Source of the DNA: Cordylochernes scorpioides
Lineage: Eukaryota; Arthropoda; Arachnida; Pseudoscorpiones; Chernetidae
Direction: 5' to 3'
DNA: 64,000 nt
Assembly: GCA_030710605.1 (NCBI GenBank)
Contig: CP092870.1
Location: forward strand, 15,848,684-15,912,683
This document shows, in pieces, positions 49,471 through 60,022 of the stretch. The position numbers and the translations under genes are program-made. Positions within the stretch are counted from its first letter, which is position 1, and the number at the start of each line of letters is the position of its first letter. The notes under the pieces are model-generated. The model was given only the letters and a program-made list of their open reading frames with translations, was not told where the DNA came from and made no database searches.

Positions 49471-50266
49471 TCACATAATCAATCACTTTAACTAAAGCAG
49501 GATCCTCTCGGGTATCTTTCTGCAGCGTTGCCAGTTTTTCGTCCGATATATTAACACGTACCATCTTGACCATTCTTTTGTCCTCAAGAAAAGGCGTTGG
49601 TAGTTCGTCCATGGGGTGAGTATCCCTGGATAGGGTATCAGCCACAATCAAGTATTTTCCTGGTTTGTACTGCAATTTGAAGTCAAATGCTATAAGCTTC
49701 ATTACTAATCTTTGTAGACGCGGAGATATATCACTCAGCGGTTTTTTGACTAGAGGCAATAAAGGCTGGTGATCCGTCTGGACAACGAAAGTGTGTCCTG
49801 ATAATAGATATTCAAACTTTTTTCATCCATAATAAACACTCAGTAACTCCTTCTCAATCTGAGACTACTGTTTCTGCGAGTCGCTAAATGACGCGGATGC
49901 GAATGCTAGAGGTCGATCTTCCTGTAGCAGAGCAGCTCCCATTGCATCTTTGCTGGCGTCACATTGCAAGATCAACATCTTGCTTTTGTCAAAATGTGCC
50001 AATGAAGGAGCATTCCTAACACATTCCTTAATATGATCGAATTCCCCATCCTGTTTAGGCCCCCAATGCCAGACAACATTCTTTCTTAATATTCCTCTTA
50101 TATTGGATGTGGACGCCGTTAAATATGGAATGAATTTTCCTAAGTAATTATAAAGACCCATGATTCTTTGAAGTGACTTTTTATCCTCTGGCTTTTTAAA
50201 GGTAATTAATTTATCAATCTTATTTGGCTCTGGATCAATTCCATTTTGTGAAATCAAATGGCCCAA
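49433..50266 (-). pseudogene. Gypsy RT connection and RNase H remnant
   Basis: Contains the RT C-terminal GHLISQNGIDPEPNKIDKL and MGLYNYLGKFIPYL, then the RNase H start (LQCDASKDAMGAALLQEDR). A frame break follows, then the RNase H end (QRLVMKLIAFDFKLQYKPGK, VADTLSRD). Confidence 0.85.
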
Positions 50267-50301
50267 GAAACGAACCTTCGTTAGACATATTTGAGTCTTT
50301 G

Positions 50302-50748
50302 TTAAATCAAATTTGATATTTTTTCTTTTGCTTTTTCTAGAATTCCCTTTAATTTTTTATTGTGCTCTTGAATGGTATCCGCATATATCAGCAAATCGTC
50401 TACATATGTAATATTTTGAAAGCTATCCCTAAAGATATTCGTCATTTTCTCAACAAAAATTTGTGCAGATATTTTCAAACCAAATGGCAATCGATTATAT
50501 CTGAATTTACCAAATGGCGTGGTCATCACCAACAGATCTCTGCATTCCTTTGCAACCGGAATATGCCAATAGGCTGATTTCACGTCTAACACGGTATAAT
50601 ACTTAGATTTGGGTATCTCGTGCAATAGTTCAGCTGGAGCCGGAGTCTGGAAGTGTCTTCCCACAAGGGCCTCATTTAATTTACGAGGATCCAGGCATAT
50701 TCTGATTTGACCAGATTTTTTTTCACAACGACCATAGGATGAGACCAC
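50302..50748 (-). pseudogene. Gypsy reverse transcriptase core
   Basis: 148 codons: RICLDPRKLNEALVGRHF, TVLDVKSAYWHIPVA, MTTPFGKFRYNRLPFGLK, and the catalytic NITYVDDLLIYA. It is out of frame with the upstream gag-protease frame by an indel in an A run near 50715. Confidence 0.88.
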
Positions 50749-52151
50749 TCTGTTTCATGATATATTTTTGTAACGATTTCTTGCTTCACCATTTTTTCCA
50801 ATTCAGACTGAACTTCGGCTCCGAGGCTTGTTGGGATGCGCCTGGGAGGGGCATGCACAGGCGAATATTCAGGCTTTATGTAAATCTTACATTCCGAGTT
50901 GATTAATCCTACTCCATGAAACACTTCGTGGTATTGTTCGAGGATTTTTTGAGTTTCAGAACACAATTTCATTTCATCCGTGTTTATATGATTAATTCGC
51001 CTCAATATTTCAAGCTTCTCGCAAGTATCGCCCGTGATAAGTGTCTGCGCCTCTACATCGGCTACGATAAATTCAAACATTCCTTTCTTTTCACCATATT
51101 GGCATAGCACATTGCATTTGCCGACGATAGGCAATTCTGTATTTCCATATGCGAACGCCTTTAATGACGTGGGTCTGATTTCTGGTCTTGATGGCCATTG
51201 GTCTATTACTTTATGAGGAAGCACATTTATCTGTGCACCAGTGTCCAAATGTACCGTGGTCTTCTTTCCATTAATGATTATTACCGCGGACCACTTGTCC
51301 GACCCAACAGTCTTTACAACAACTTTATTTAGATTTATATTGTCACGGGATTCTTCAGCTTCACTTTCCGCTAAGAGATTTCTTATACGTTTTGTTCGGC
51401 AAACTACTGCGAAATGATTGGTTTTCCCGCATGCATTACACTTCTTCCCATAGGCTGGACACTTTCCATAATTGTGTCGTTGTCCACACCACTTACATGG
51501 TTCTATTATTCTTTCTCTTCTCGGGTTTATAACCCTTGGTCCTGCTTCTGCATTTTCCATTCGAATTCTATCTTTCACCCAATTACGTTTTTCAATTTTT
51601 TCAATCATTTTTTGCTCATTCAACGATGCTACTTGTGAGGATGTTGACTCGGAGATCATAGCTATCGAAATTGCCCTTGGTAGTGTCAACTGTGGATCTT
51701 CTAACAACTTTCTTTTCATTTCTCGGTCAAGTATTCCAATTATAAGACGATCCCTTATGAGAGATTCTGTTAAATTCTCGAATTCACATTCTTGTGCCAG
51801 ATGCTTTAATTCTGTGACAAATTCCATGATTCCTTGCCTTTCTTTTTTTACACAGGTAAAAAATGCATTTCTCCTTTGAATCGTATTTTTGAAGGGCTTA
51901 AAATGGTTCGTTAACATATCAAGCATTTCCTTTACATTTGGGTAAGTATCATTTTCACTTATGTGAAATGTCTTATATATCATAACTGTTTTCTCACCAA
52001 CAATATGCTTCAAAATTGCTCGCTGACGCACCAGCGGCATGCTTTCTAAATTTACCGCTATTGCAAAAATTTCAAACGACTCTCTCCAGGTCTCCCATTT
52101 TTTCTCGTTGCTGTATGGGATAAATTCTGCCGGCGGCTTGATTCCTTCCAT
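50676..52151 (-). pseudogene. Gypsy gag-protease
   Basis: About 490 codons from ATG 52151 (MEGIKPPAEFIPYSNEKKW). The capsid-like part runs to about residue 190. Two zinc knuckles follow: CKWCGQRHNYGKC and CNACGKTNHFAVVC. The protease has motif HLDTGAQINVLP (DTG). The frame continues to the start of RT (APPRRIPTSLGAEVQSELEK, TEWSHPMVVVKK) before shifting. Gag and protease are open, the rest is not. Confidence 0.88.
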
Positions 52152-52211
52152 TCTACTCACTGTTGAATTGATCTGTTTTAATTCGATACTTTTCTTGTCA
52201 TAATCCGGAAT

Positions 52212-52230
52212 TATCCTGTCGTCTGCGCCA
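52212..52230 (-). promoter_or_regulatory. Gypsy primer-binding site
   Basis: Minus-strand TGGCGCAGACGACAGGAT directly after the 5' LTR. It resembles the tRNA-Ser-type primer sites of several insect Gypsy elements (inference). Confidence 0.6.
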
Positions 52231-52450
52231 TGTTGTAATGGGTATGAGTTATCTGAACAAAACTCGCTACGAGTTACAAGTTGAACTGAATGTTTATTTA
52301 ATCTAGTAATCTCCTTTTATACACGATAGAGATAAGAAGGAAATAATTTACATAAGTTAAAAACAATTGACAAATGGCATGATTTTGCACATAGTCAATA
52401 ATAGATAATAAATATAATACATAACATATGTTATTTAACATATCACAACA
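52231..52450 (-). repeat. Gypsy 5' LTR
   Basis: 220 bp, TGTTGTAATGGG at the left and CATATCACAACA at the right on the plus strand. Confidence 0.93.
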
Positions 52451-52457
52451 TATACTA

Positions 52458-52940
52458 CTAGCGGACGTACCCGGCTTCGCCCGGGTTTTACCCGAGTAAA
52501 GGTTTGTCTAACGAATCTCTCGGTTAAGTGAATATTTTTCCCGGTCCCTTGAAAAATACTCGATACGTTGAATAAAATCAATATTAATTGGTTCCCTCGG
52601 TAATTGGAAGTTAAAGGAATAGTATCTTGCCTTGGAATTGTATCATTATTCTTGTCTCAAATGAATTGCCGTGTCATCCTGAATTTTGTCTTTCCTAATT
52701 TTCTACATTACAAAATCATCGTATCATCATGATAATATTTAGAGCAGATTGTTGAATTATAACAGATAAATTAGAATATTTATCTTGATTATTTTTAGGC
52801 GAAAAGTTATTTCAAAAAAGTTATTTGCTAGAAACCTTCCCAGTACTATAGTAAATAACTTCACAAAGTTTCATGGCGTTCCAATGAGTGGTTTGGTCAG
52901 GCATAAAGGACAGACAGACACACATGCATTCATATATATA
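52458..52940 (-). mobile_element. Helitron-like element at the conserved flank site
   Basis: Same family and same flank position as 28270 and 36625. Its right end meets the inverted-repeat element at 52941. Confidence 0.65.
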
Positions 52941-53338
52941 TTAAAAATAAGGCTTATTTTGGATTTAAATATGATTATTTATTTACCGATATTTCGATGG
53001 ATCAATCTTCCATCTTTTACGAGGTGTTTTGCAGTGAAGCACGCAGCAGATATATATACAGCAGATATATATACCCAGTTTAGAACCTCTTAGATGATTA
53101 TGCTATTTACATGGTTATTTTATTCCATTTTTAATCGGATATCTATTACTACTATTTGTATATTTGTTACACAGTTATTTCAATTTTCATGATATTTTAT
53201 TTGTTTAATTAATTCGATATCTCTTAATTTTCATTAGTCATTTACATATATCACTTAGTCATTTACATATATCACTTTTTCTTTAATTAATTTGATATCT
53301 CTTAATTTCAATAGTCATTTACATATATCACTTTTATT

Positions 53339-53731
53339 TTGATTATATTTACTCTGTTTAGATTGTATATATTAGATGGTTCATCGCCCAATAAGCTTAG
53401 ATGCGTCAAGTGTGCTGAAGAACACCATTCGAAGGATTGTCCAAGAAAGTCGAAACAGCTCCCACCAAAGTGCGCCAACTGCGGAGAGGCGCACACAGCC
53501 AATTACCGCGGATGCCCAAATTTTCCGAAGCCACAACAACAGCAGCTAAGGCCTCCCAGACAAAACTCCCCTAACACCATAACTCAAGCAAGCTCCACTA
53601 AAACAGAAGAAGCAATTGTTGAAAAACAAAAGGCAGGTTACGCTGAAACTGCAAAAAAGAAAACTACTCATTCTGACACCAGGGAACTGTGCGAAAAGTT
53701 ATTAGAAATTATCAAAACTTTCTTACAATGA
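53339..53731 (+). pseudogene. Jockey-type LINE ORF1, C-terminal fragment
   Basis: Open for about 115 meaningful codons. Zinc knuckles CVKCAEEHHSKDC and CANCGEAHTANYRGC are of the Jockey/CR1 gag type, followed by a Gln/Pro-rich tail and a stop at 53729-53731 that overlaps the next ATG (ATGA). The N-terminal gag is missing. Confidence 0.8.
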
Positions 53732-53990
53732 AAGGCAAATTACCTTTAAAAATCGTGTTCTGGAATTGCAACGGAATCAAACTCAAAAAAGAAGAATTCC
53801 TACAGTTGGTGACCTCAGCCACCGAATCCGACGACCTGGACCCAATGGCTAGCTGACAGCCAAACACCCAACAACTGCCCTCCTGTAAGGTTCGGGGGGG
53901 GGCCACTCCAGCATTACAACTCGCCATGTGTAAATAATCTGGACAAGGTGACTCGCGAGCTGTGCTCGAATGTAACACCTGCAAATTGAG
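53728..53990 (+). pseudogene. Jockey ORF2 start joined to 3' UTR
   Basis: MKGKLPLKIVFWNCNGIKLK is the opening of an APE endonuclease (LKIVFWNCNGI). After about 30 codons (near 53815) it passes into 3'-end sequence with no RT, ending in AATAAATAAATAA at 53994. Almost all of ORF2 has been deleted. Confidence 0.75.
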
Positions 53991-54188
53991 ATGAAATAAA
54001 TAAATAAATAAGCTTAGAAGACGTCTAGTGGCTCACCTGGGGCGCGCGACCTGCTGCGTGCTTCACTGCAAAACACCTCGTAAAAGATGGAAGATTGATC
54101 CATCGAAATATCGGTAAATAAATAATCATATTTAAATCCAAAATAAGCCTTATTTTTAAAATATAAATGTATTATGGATTGCTCTATA

Positions 54189-54195
<7 letters not shown>

Positions 54196-54246
<51 letters not shown>
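54196..54246. repeat. (AT)n microsatellite
   Basis: About 25 TA units at the boundary between the TIR element and the resumed array flank. Confidence 0.9.
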
Positions 54247-54248
<2 letters not shown>

Positions 54249-54703
54249 TTGAAAGCTTAATCAAACCAATACCTAATTTAAATTTTTGGTGAAATAAACA
54301 TGAGAGATCTGGAATGAATTCTTCACTATAATTTGAAAATAGAGCCAAAAATCAGATTAACTTAATTGTTTTCATAAAGCCTGATGCTAATATTACTGCA
54401 TATGTTTGTTGATAATGCATCCTGGAGAATTTCATCCCAGGGATATTTCATCCTAGAAAAATTCAAATTAACCAAGTACTAGACTGATTTAACTGTTTTA
54501 GGTATTAGTAATGATGAATTATTGCTGTATCATGTTTGATAGACAATAACAAAATTATTTCTAGGATCATTCACTCGAGCAGAACATTGGAAAAAAATCA
54601 AATTTGTTTGGCCATAAAACTATATTGATAATAAATAAATCCTTATGAGATAATAAATATGTATATTCAAATGTAATATAGAATATTTATTTTATGTCTT
54701 TTA
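54247..54703 (+). repeat. Shared array flank upstream of copy E
   Basis: Matches 30486-30948. The final bases and the LINE left end are replaced by TTTTATTCC, so copy E starts slightly inside gag. Confidence 0.88.
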
Positions 54704-54709
54704 TTCCAA

Positions 54710-56002
54710 GCCTTCTGCTAACGGCGCTGAAAAGACCGCAAAGAACTGGGCTGATAGAATGGAGGAGGTAGAGAAAAACGAGGACGGCTACACCGTGGTG
54801 AGGAATAAGAAGAGACGCCGTGACTCGGGGACATCTAAGACCACAACGGCGCAGACCAGCAGCGCCGGAACAAGCGGAACCACCAGCGAAGCGCCGCGAA
54901 AACGCAAGACTGGAACGCGGTCACCGCAGGCCCAGGAAATCAGGGCCACGCGAGCGCACATCGCGGACGCCAGGCCTCCTCCACCCAGGGGCAGTGCGTG
55001 TACCTCGAGCACTGCCTGACTTCACTCACTACCAGTATATCCAGGCAATAAAGTGGTGGACGGGGCCAAAAACATCACCCAACTGACCAGAATGAACAGC
55101 CACGCCCTGCTTGGCCTGACCACTATGGCCCTTGCGGAGCGCCTCATCGATGGAGGCCTTGAAATCGAAGGCACAACCCTCAGGACCTTCCCCTTCGGCA
55201 AGAGAGCGGAGAGGATCACCATCCGAAACCTCCCCTTCTTTGTGGAAGACGCCACCATCATCGAGGCGCTGCGGCCATATGGGCGCGTGACATCCATCGC
55301 CTCCATGCAGTTCAAGGTGGGTGAATACACCTACGCAGACGGCCGTCGCGAGGCCTACGTCCTCCTCCACGGCGGCGTAAAAATGGAGAGACTGCCCACC
55401 CGCCTGGACGTTAAGACCAAAGAGGACACCCTGCCGGCCTTCCTGACCTTCGACAATTAAGTGCTCGAAGTGTAACAAGTAGGGTCACCGCAGGGCCAAC
55501 TGCCCAGGGCTCGTCAATTAGACCACTGGCCCCAGGCAAGCAACACCCTCCTCCCCTACCGATGCCAAGTCACCCACCGCACCTCAGCAGCCTAGGCAGC
55601 CAGCACCTGGGCCCGCTGCACCAGCACTCCCTACTCCACCTGATAGGTGTCAATCAAAGCTCCCGCGCCCCCCCCCCCCCCTCTCCACGGCGCCTCAGCC
55701 TGCTGGACCAGCATCCCCTACTCAACCAGCCATCGTAGCCTCTCCTCCTTATCTTTCTGCCCCGAGCACCCTCGTGAGCGAGACGACTCCTACAAACATC
55801 GAGATGATGGACAAGGAGAATCGGGAAGAGGAGAGAACCGATTTGTCCTCATGGCGCCGAATGCCGAAGCTCACAGCCGCCCAGAGGCCCGCTTTGATCA
55901 GGCTGATCCGCTCCTTAATGAACTTGCGACCTGGCTCCAACTCCTCCATCTACAAGCGGCTCGTGAAGGCCCAGAAAAAAACTTGAAGAAAAGGTTCAAT
56001 GA
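54710..56002 (+). pseudogene. Tx1 gag (ORF1), copy E
   Basis: Starts at NWADRMEEVEKNEDGYTVV after a lost N-terminus. The shared frame loss is at about 55010. A long middle block follows (55053-55460, RITIRNLPFFVEDATIIEAL to GRREAYVLLHGGVKMERLP). The knuckle is broken (TTTCGACAATTAAGTGCTC adds a base, and TAG follows). Linker and C-terminal helix precede ATGA. Confidence 0.85.
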
Positions 56003-57714
56003 ACTTCCGCGTCGCCACCATCAACGCGCGTGGGCTCGCCACTCGTGAGAGGAGCCTGGTACTCTGCCATCTTCTGAAACAACATCAAGTGGACATCGCG
56101 TTCGTCCAGAAAACGAATATCTCCTACCTGGACCACGCCCAAGACCTCTGCCTCGGCTACGGTGCCGCAGTGACGCGATCCGTAGCCATCTCGGGATCCG
56201 GACACGCCTGCCTCTTCGGGCCAGGTATCGCCATTCTGCGTCAGCGTGTCCTGGGGCCGGGTCACATTACCTTGGCCGTCTCCGTTGTCCACGGACAGGA
56301 GATGGCTTTTATCAATGTCCATCTTTCTCATAACCCTCACGAGCGGCTAGAGAAACTAGAGCTTATTGCGGTAACTGCCATCCAAGAGGAAGCCTGGGTC
56401 CTCGGCGACTTTAATATCAGAGAAGATAGGAAAATCTCTTCGGACTCCCTGGATGCCCTTACCTCTCTACAGGATCTGGCTACGCTGGTGGACGCAGCCA
56501 CCCTATTCGACGCCGCCCACCTGCCCACCAGGGTCGCTAGTCACGGCGAGCGCATTGAGAGCAACCGACTGGACAGAATCCTAGTTCCTGCGGGCTTCCT
56601 GGATCGTGTGAATAGCCACACGACAACCCACTATCATCTCTCCGATCACCGAGCCCTGCTGCTCCAGCCTTGCATAGCCGCGCTGCTTCGCTCGGGGCTG
56701 GAGCAAAAACACCTGGCTGGCTACATCAGGGACCTAGAGGAGAACATCAGCGACCTAGAAGATGTGGCGATATGGGAGAGATGGACGGGCATCAAGGCGA
56801 GACTGCTCGCCGAGGCAAGATCTCTCCACGTCTCACGCGCCGCAGTTGCTGATGATGGTTACGTCGCCCGGGCTCGGAGATACATTGCGGCGCAGCTGGA
56901 AGCCTCATCGGTTAAGGCCGACTACCCGACCTTGCCTAACATCGTACGTGTGATGAATTCTCGCCGACAAGCCATTATCATCAGGGACGACGACGGCCGC
57001 TTCATCGAAGGCCCCGAGCTGCGGCAAAAGGCCTTTGAGGTCTTCCGGCCCCGCTTCGCCCGCGCAACCTGTGATCCGGCGGAGGGCGCGGCTTTCATCA
57101 GAGGTACAACCACCTCCATCGAATTGGACGAGGACGACCCACTCCACCGGACTGATGTCTCTGCGGCTGAGGTAGCCATCGCCATCCGCCACCTCCCTCG
57201 CGGGAGAGCTCCCGGCTGGGACGGACTGCCCTGCGAACTCCTCGCCACCTATGAGGAAATCTTCACGGACGCCCTGAGCCATGTCTTCGCCGCTTCTCAG
57301 CTTCGCGGTGCCCTGCCTCCATCCATGCGGCGAAACGCAATATGCCTAATCCCCAAAGCCCGCAGCAGTCGCGGCTTGGATGGCTATAGGCCCATCTCGC
57401 TCCCGTCGGTAGACTACAGGGTGGCATCCATCCTCCTCCGTCGCTACAAGCCCCACCTACCAGCCTTGGTGCCGGAGTCCCAGACCTACGCCGTGCTCGG
57501 AAGGTCCCCCTCCTGGAACATTTCCCGGATAACTGATGCCGTCGAAGCGGCTATTGCTGGGGGCTCGCCGCTGGCCGTCGTGGGCGTCGACCTCGAGACA
57601 GCCTTCGACTCCCTGGATCGCGGCTTCCTTCTATCCTTGATGCTGTCCCTGCGCCTCCCACCGGCCTTCGTGGGTTGGACATGCTCTTGTACGCCGGGGC
57701 GGACGCGACAATAA
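55999..57714 (+). pseudogene. Tx1 EN-RT, copy E, open for 571 codons
   Basis: Complete APE endonuclease and the front of RT in one frame. The catalytic position is Lys (QKT, codon 56110-56112) as in the other chimeric copies. WVLGDFNI and SDHRALLL are present, and RT motifs run to GVDLETAFDSLDRGFLLSL. A one-base deletion at about 57680 (GACATGCTC where sisters have GACACTGCTC) shifts the frame. Confidence 0.9.
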
Positions 57715-58112
57715 GGGCAGGTCAACATCAAACGGCTGCCATACATCTCCTCAATGGCCTGAGACAGGGCTGTAGCGTTAGCGCCGCCGCGCTCTTCAGC
57801 ATCGCGACGGGGCGACTGCTACGTCGCCTGGAGATGATCCTCGGCGTGGGCAATGCCATCGCCTACGCAGACGACATCGCCCATCTGGTCCATCGCGACG
57901 AGCGGTTCGTGGAAGTCCTCGAAGACGGCCTTAAGGCGATAGATAAAGAGGTCGGAGGGGCCAGACACATATTCCAGCTCACCAGGAAGAATGGACATGT
58001 CCTGGTGCGTCTGACAAGCAAGTCTCTAGCGGAAAGCCTCATTGACGGGGGCCTTGAAATCGAAGGCACGATCCTTAGGACCTTTCCCTTCCGTAAAAGG
58101 TCGAGAAACTAA
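57675..58112 (+). pseudogene. RT palm fused in frame to a second gag-like segment, copy E
   Basis: One open frame runs through GLRQGCSVSAAALF and AYADDIAHL of RT, across the join at about 57933, and into gag-like EVGGARHIFQLTRKNGHV and GGLEIEGTILRTFPFRKR. It is the clearest view of the RT-gag fusion. Thumb, C-terminal CCHC and N-terminal half of the second gag are all missing. Confidence 0.88.
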
Positions 58113-58959
58113 CCATCGGAAATCTCCCTTTCTACCTGGAGGATGCCGTCATCATCGACGCCCTGCGACTTTATGGGCGCGTTACGTCCATCGCCCCCTA
58201 GCAACTCAAAGCTGGGGTATATGGCTACACAGACGACCGTCGTGATGCCGACATCAAAACTAAAGGCGACACCGTGCCGTCGTTCCTGACCTTCGGAATA
58301 AGGTGCTCTAAATGCAACAACCAGGGTCACCGCAGAGCCAACTGCCTAATGCTTGCTAGGACCACCGGCCCCAAGCAAGTATCATCACCCTCCCCCACAG
58401 ATGTCCCATCACCGACGGCGCCTCAGCTGCCCAGCCAGCTAGCACCCGCGCCTTCTGCACCAGCACCCCCTGTTCCATCTGTGGAGGTACCAAGTAATGT
58501 TCCCGCGGCTCACACTTCGCCCCGTCGCTCCACCGCGCCTTAGCCTGCTGAACCAACGACCGCTTCTCCCCATGAGGAGGGGAGTCAGCTCCAGCAGTAG
58601 TAGCCCCTCCACTTTCACTACCTGCCCTGGGAATTTATGAACTCCAGACCTCTCCTGAGCCTTTTGAGACTCTTACCCTATGAAGAAGGAAAACGAGGAT
58701 CAGCTAGAAAAGATATTTGACCAAAAGATTTATTTATCTTTCCTGAGCCCCCTATATAAGAAGGGAATGTTTTACCGGGATGACATCGTGTACGGGACTC
58801 TTTACCCCCCCTGATAGGGAGTTTCTCCTCGAGCAACTCTTGCCTGGAAACAAGGTAATTCTCTCCGAATTTCTCAACATTGTCATCGAGCATGTTGGGG
58901 ATAAGAAATCAAGAATTGGCAAGGGCTTGTCCACACTCAAGGCGGCCTGTAGCTCCTGA
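58113..58959 (+). pseudogene. Second gag-like segment continued, copy E
   Basis: Knuckle CSKCNNQGHRRANC intact (58274-58543 frame), then proline-rich linker and the frameshifted C-terminal MKKENEDQLEKIFDQ segment ending at TGA 58957-58959. Confidence 0.78.
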
Positions 58960-59092
58960 TAGGGTCCAGAAGTCCCTTGGAAGAGGGCTTCGTCTGATGT
59001 AAATATTTTCTTTATTTTTTTCTAATTTTACCCAAACTCTCATTTTGCTGTTGGCTGGGTGTCAATAAACTTATTTTTATTGTCAAATTGTC

Positions 59093-59190
59093 ACACCACT
59101 AAACCACTCACAGTTACACACCACTAAACCACTCACAATACACACCACTATACCACTCAAAATTACACACCACTAAACCACTCACAAAGC
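59093..59190 (+). repeat. 25-bp minisatellite behind copy E
   Basis: About four units. Confidence 0.85.
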
Positions 59191-60022
59191 ACATAATTTA
59201 TATCATAGAGTTCTATTTTTTATTTTAAAATTTGGGGAAGCCATTTTACCTCTGGCGATCTGATCAACCCCTGACGTCATAAGGCCTGCCAAGACGACCA
59301 ACAGTATATATGCCTAAGACCAATCGCCAGCTCGGCTAAAAAATGACCCATAGTCAAATCGTCATCGCTAAACCATGGCCTAGGTGGCATATCTATGGCC
59401 AGTTGTCGTGACAGGACAAGTTTTCCCCAAGAGGTAGTCAGACCCGAAGTTCATAGAGGCTTCCCCGGCGGGCGCTGGGCCGGCAATGGCAACAATTGGT
59501 CGTTTCTAAGAACTCTATAGACTTTATATTTCTCTATCGATCGAATGATGAAGCAATCCGTGTCTGATACATTAATTATGAAAGCTTATATTGGATCAAA
59601 CTTATTTATTGATATCTTCCGGTATTTCGACGTTGTTTCCTCTGCTAGGAACATCCACTATAAACACTATCACTTGGAATTCTATCCACAGCTCATCACC
59701 TCGGATGAATAAATAGTTTTTATCCAAGATATAGGCGATCTCTTCCTAATTGATATGTATAAGAATGTAAAAATGAATAAATTGTAATGAAACATTATTT
59801 AGAATAATGGAAAATTTGACTTGTTAAAATAATGCCAGTTTAGCGCAAGCTGAAACTGAACTGTTAAATTACGATTTATTATAATTATATATTTAATATT
59901 TATAGTTGATAATATAATTAATGTATAATTTTAATGGCCACATCAACAAGGTTCTTTCTACGGAATTTTTGTTCTTTGTTCCAAAAACACTTTATTAGGT
60001 ACCGCTCAAAAAGAGCAACCTA
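59191..60022 (+). repeat. Last shared array flank, cut by the Penelope-like element
   Basis: Matches 11681-12490 up to TACCGCTCAAAAAGAGCAAC, where the Penelope-like element begins. Confidence 0.88.

Larger units (their letters stand above)
47846..52450 (-). mobile_element. Ty3/Gypsy LTR retrotransposon, decayed
   Basis: LTRs of about 219 bp at 47846-48063 and 52231-52450 (TGTTG..CAACA) flank a minus-strand gag-pol interior. TATAC is duplicated at 47841-47845 and 52451-52455. The empty site TATACTACTAG is seen at 28263 and 36619. Order from right to left is gag, protease, RT, RNase H, integrase, with no envelope frame recognised. Multiple frameshifts make it non-functional. Confidence 0.93.
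52941..54158. mobile_element. 109-bp TIR element enclosing a Jockey LINE relic
   Basis: Arms 52941-53049 and 54049-54158 are almost perfect inverted repeats (AATAAGGCTTATTTTGG and complement). Each holds a stem followed by CGAAATATCGGT, resembling an eroded hammerhead stem II plus GAAA. Inside are AT-rich repeats and a Jockey fragment. Related inverted repeats elsewhere are associated with Penelope-type elements (inference). Confidence 0.75.
54704..59092 (+). mobile_element. Chimeric Tx1-type LINE, copy E
   Basis: Best-preserved chimeric copy: gag, then a 571-codon EN-RT frame, then an RT-to-gag fusion that is open in frame. Followed by minisatellite and flank. Confidence 0.92.

Noticed and set aside
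48175..52151. Errantivirus-type Gypsy with envelope
   Set aside because: The space between the integrase end and the 3' LTR is only about 110 bp and holds no envelope frame.
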